NCBI GenBank assembly: GCA_030597965.1
Contig: JAUVQU010000013.1
Coordinates: 1-22,005, forward strand
From: Cellvibrionaceae bacterium
GTDB taxonomy: Bacteria > Pseudomonadota > Gammaproteobacteria > Pseudomonadales > Cellvibrionaceae
DNA: 22,005 nucleotides
Direction of reading: 5' to 3'
Position 1 is the first letter of the stretch. Every line of letters begins with the position of its first letter. The translations under genes and the position numbers were made by a program. The notes under the pieces were generated by a model. That model saw nothing but the letters and a program-made list of their open reading frames with translations. It ran no database searches and was not told the origin of the DNA. This document shows, piece after piece, positions 21,285 to 22,005 of this stretch.

Positions 21285-22005
21285 TTACATTGAGGAACGT
21301 CGTTTCATCTGTTGATACCACATCCAAAAACCTGAAAGCATCAGCAAGACCAAACCAAGCGCGGCAAGATCGACGATCCAGACTCCTACATTGCCGAATA
21401 TTCGGCCGCTGTGCAGATCCAAGAGCACTCGCTCCATAGTGAGCCCGGGACCTAGAGCTTCGCTTTTCAAAGTATCAGTCACATCCACCGGCGGAGTGCT
21501 CGAAACACTCCAACTCACGTCTTGAGGCGGAATTTTTGTCCAACTAAATTGCTCTATATCCGCACTATAAATATCGAATCCAACCTGCAGACACAGACCC
21601 TGATCGCAGGACCCTAACGCAGAGATGGGTGTTGGCAGGCTGTAGACTGAAGCAATACGTTCAATCAATTCGCCATCTGGCATCAACAGAAGTAACTCTT
21701 CTTCACAGGCAGCGACATAAAATTGCTCCTGTTCGACAACCCCCACCAACGAGCCACTACAATCCTGTAACGGCTGATCATTGAGATACACTTGATGAGC
21801 ACCTACATCGCTCAGCCAGTGTTCTCCCATTTTGAAGCTATAGATTTTGGGGGTTTTAAAACCGTAATGAGTCAGCAACAACTCACTACTGATCTGACGC
21901 TGGGACAACGACATTTCTGACGTATGGTTTAACAAAACACCCGTTACGGAGAGCATCAGGAAAACCAGCATGCACCACAGGCCTATGCGCTTGTGCCAGC
22001 GCCAT
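21285..22005 (-). CDS. PepSY-associated transmembrane protein, 5' end outside window
   Basis: The frame is open to the right edge: upstream of the ATG at 21971 it encodes WRWHKRIGLWC, the typical start of PepSY-associated TM proteins, so the true start is at or beyond the edge. About 240 codons are visible. The first helix is LVFLMLSVTGVLLNHTSEM, with the family's G-V-L-L-N-H-T. A periplasmic region of about 165 residues follows, with cysteines at CSGS, AACEEE and SCDQGLCLQ. Then comes DLHSGRIFGNVGVWIVDLAA leading into a second helix with LSGFWMWY. Proteins of this type occur with iron uptake or peptidase-inhibitor functions, but the specific role is unknown. It converges on the aspartate kinase gene through a shared terminator. 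Confidence 0.85.
   Translation of the reverse strand, partial: WRWHKRIGLWCMLVFLMLSVTGVLLNHTSEMSLSQRQISSELLLTHYGFKTPKIYSFKMGEHWLSDVGAHQVYLNDQPLQDCSGSLVGVVEQEQFYVAACEEELLLLMPDGELIERIASVYSLPTPISALGSCDQGLCLQVGFDIYSADIEQFSWTKIPPQDVSWSVSSTPPVDVTDTLKSEALGPGLTMERVLLDLHSGRIFGNVGVWIVDLAALGLVLLMLSGFWMWYQQMKRRSSM

Noticed and set aside
1..22005. tRNA, rRNA or CRISPR array
   Set aside because: No cloverleaf with a conserved TTCGAATC-type arm, no rRNA segments and no regularly spaced direct repeats were seen on either strand.

Overview
The window (about 48% GC by eye) looks like the chromosome of a marine-type gammaproteobacterium. The order rlmKL - rmf - pyrD matches Pseudomonas. The ectoine-type aspartate kinase, the PepSY transmembrane protein, the lipid-type catabolic genes and the dispersed REP-like hairpins suggest the Pseudomonadales/Cellvibrionales group (Spongiibacteraceae-like). 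That placement is inference, because no rRNA or tRNA gene is present. The window opens inside a REP-associated tyrosine transposase (RAYT) and closes inside a PepSY-family membrane protein.

Layout. 1-413: 3' part of a RAYT gene, which meets the 3' end of rlmKL in a perfect 20-bp inverted repeat. 450-4450: rlmKL (23S rRNA methyltransferase, -), rmf (ribosome hibernation factor, +) and pyrD (dihydroorotate dehydrogenase, -), with related REP-like sequences on both sides of pyrD. 4828-12366: a six-gene plus-strand Bat cluster (MoxR ATPase, DUF58, DUF4381, BatA vWA, a BatB-type vWA protein fused to TPRs and a Q/E-rich segment, BatD). 12464-13434: a PqqD-like protein and a DUF2238 (YjdF-type) membrane protein; the DUF2238 frame continues 33 codons upstream of the first usual start codon, to a probable ATT start. 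13626-14516: an MFE-2-type hydroxyacyl-CoA dehydrogenase-like SDR. 14802-16519: a RIO-type kinase and an AbiGi-like orphan gene, both minus strand and separated by a terminator. 16811-19394: minus-strand thiolase, ketosteroid-isomerase-like protein and SDR. 19745-21211: an Ask_Ect-type aspartate kinase with no ectABC beside it. 21285-end: PepSY-associated membrane protein.

How the genes work together. The Bat genes probably form one envelope system, with a cytoplasmic AAA+ ATPase acting on membrane-anchored vWA proteins; the tight overlaps DUF58/DUF4381/BatA support co-translation. The thiolase, isomerase and SDR are consistent with acyl-CoA or steroid/isoprenoid-type catabolism. The isomerase keeps the Tyr14/Asp38/Asp(99-equivalent) catalytic set, which is the best specific hint of steroid-like substrates. 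The rest is housekeeping: ribosome modification and hibernation, pyrimidine synthesis, and aspartate-family amino acid or ectoine precursor supply.

The most unusual material is non-coding or in small genes: the two convergent stop codons inside one inverted repeat, a family of REP-like hairpins, a hairpin with one arm duplicated in tandem, the non-AUG start of the DUF2238 gene, the orphan PqqD-like protein and the lone AbiGi-like gene. I found no convincing large undescribed system.
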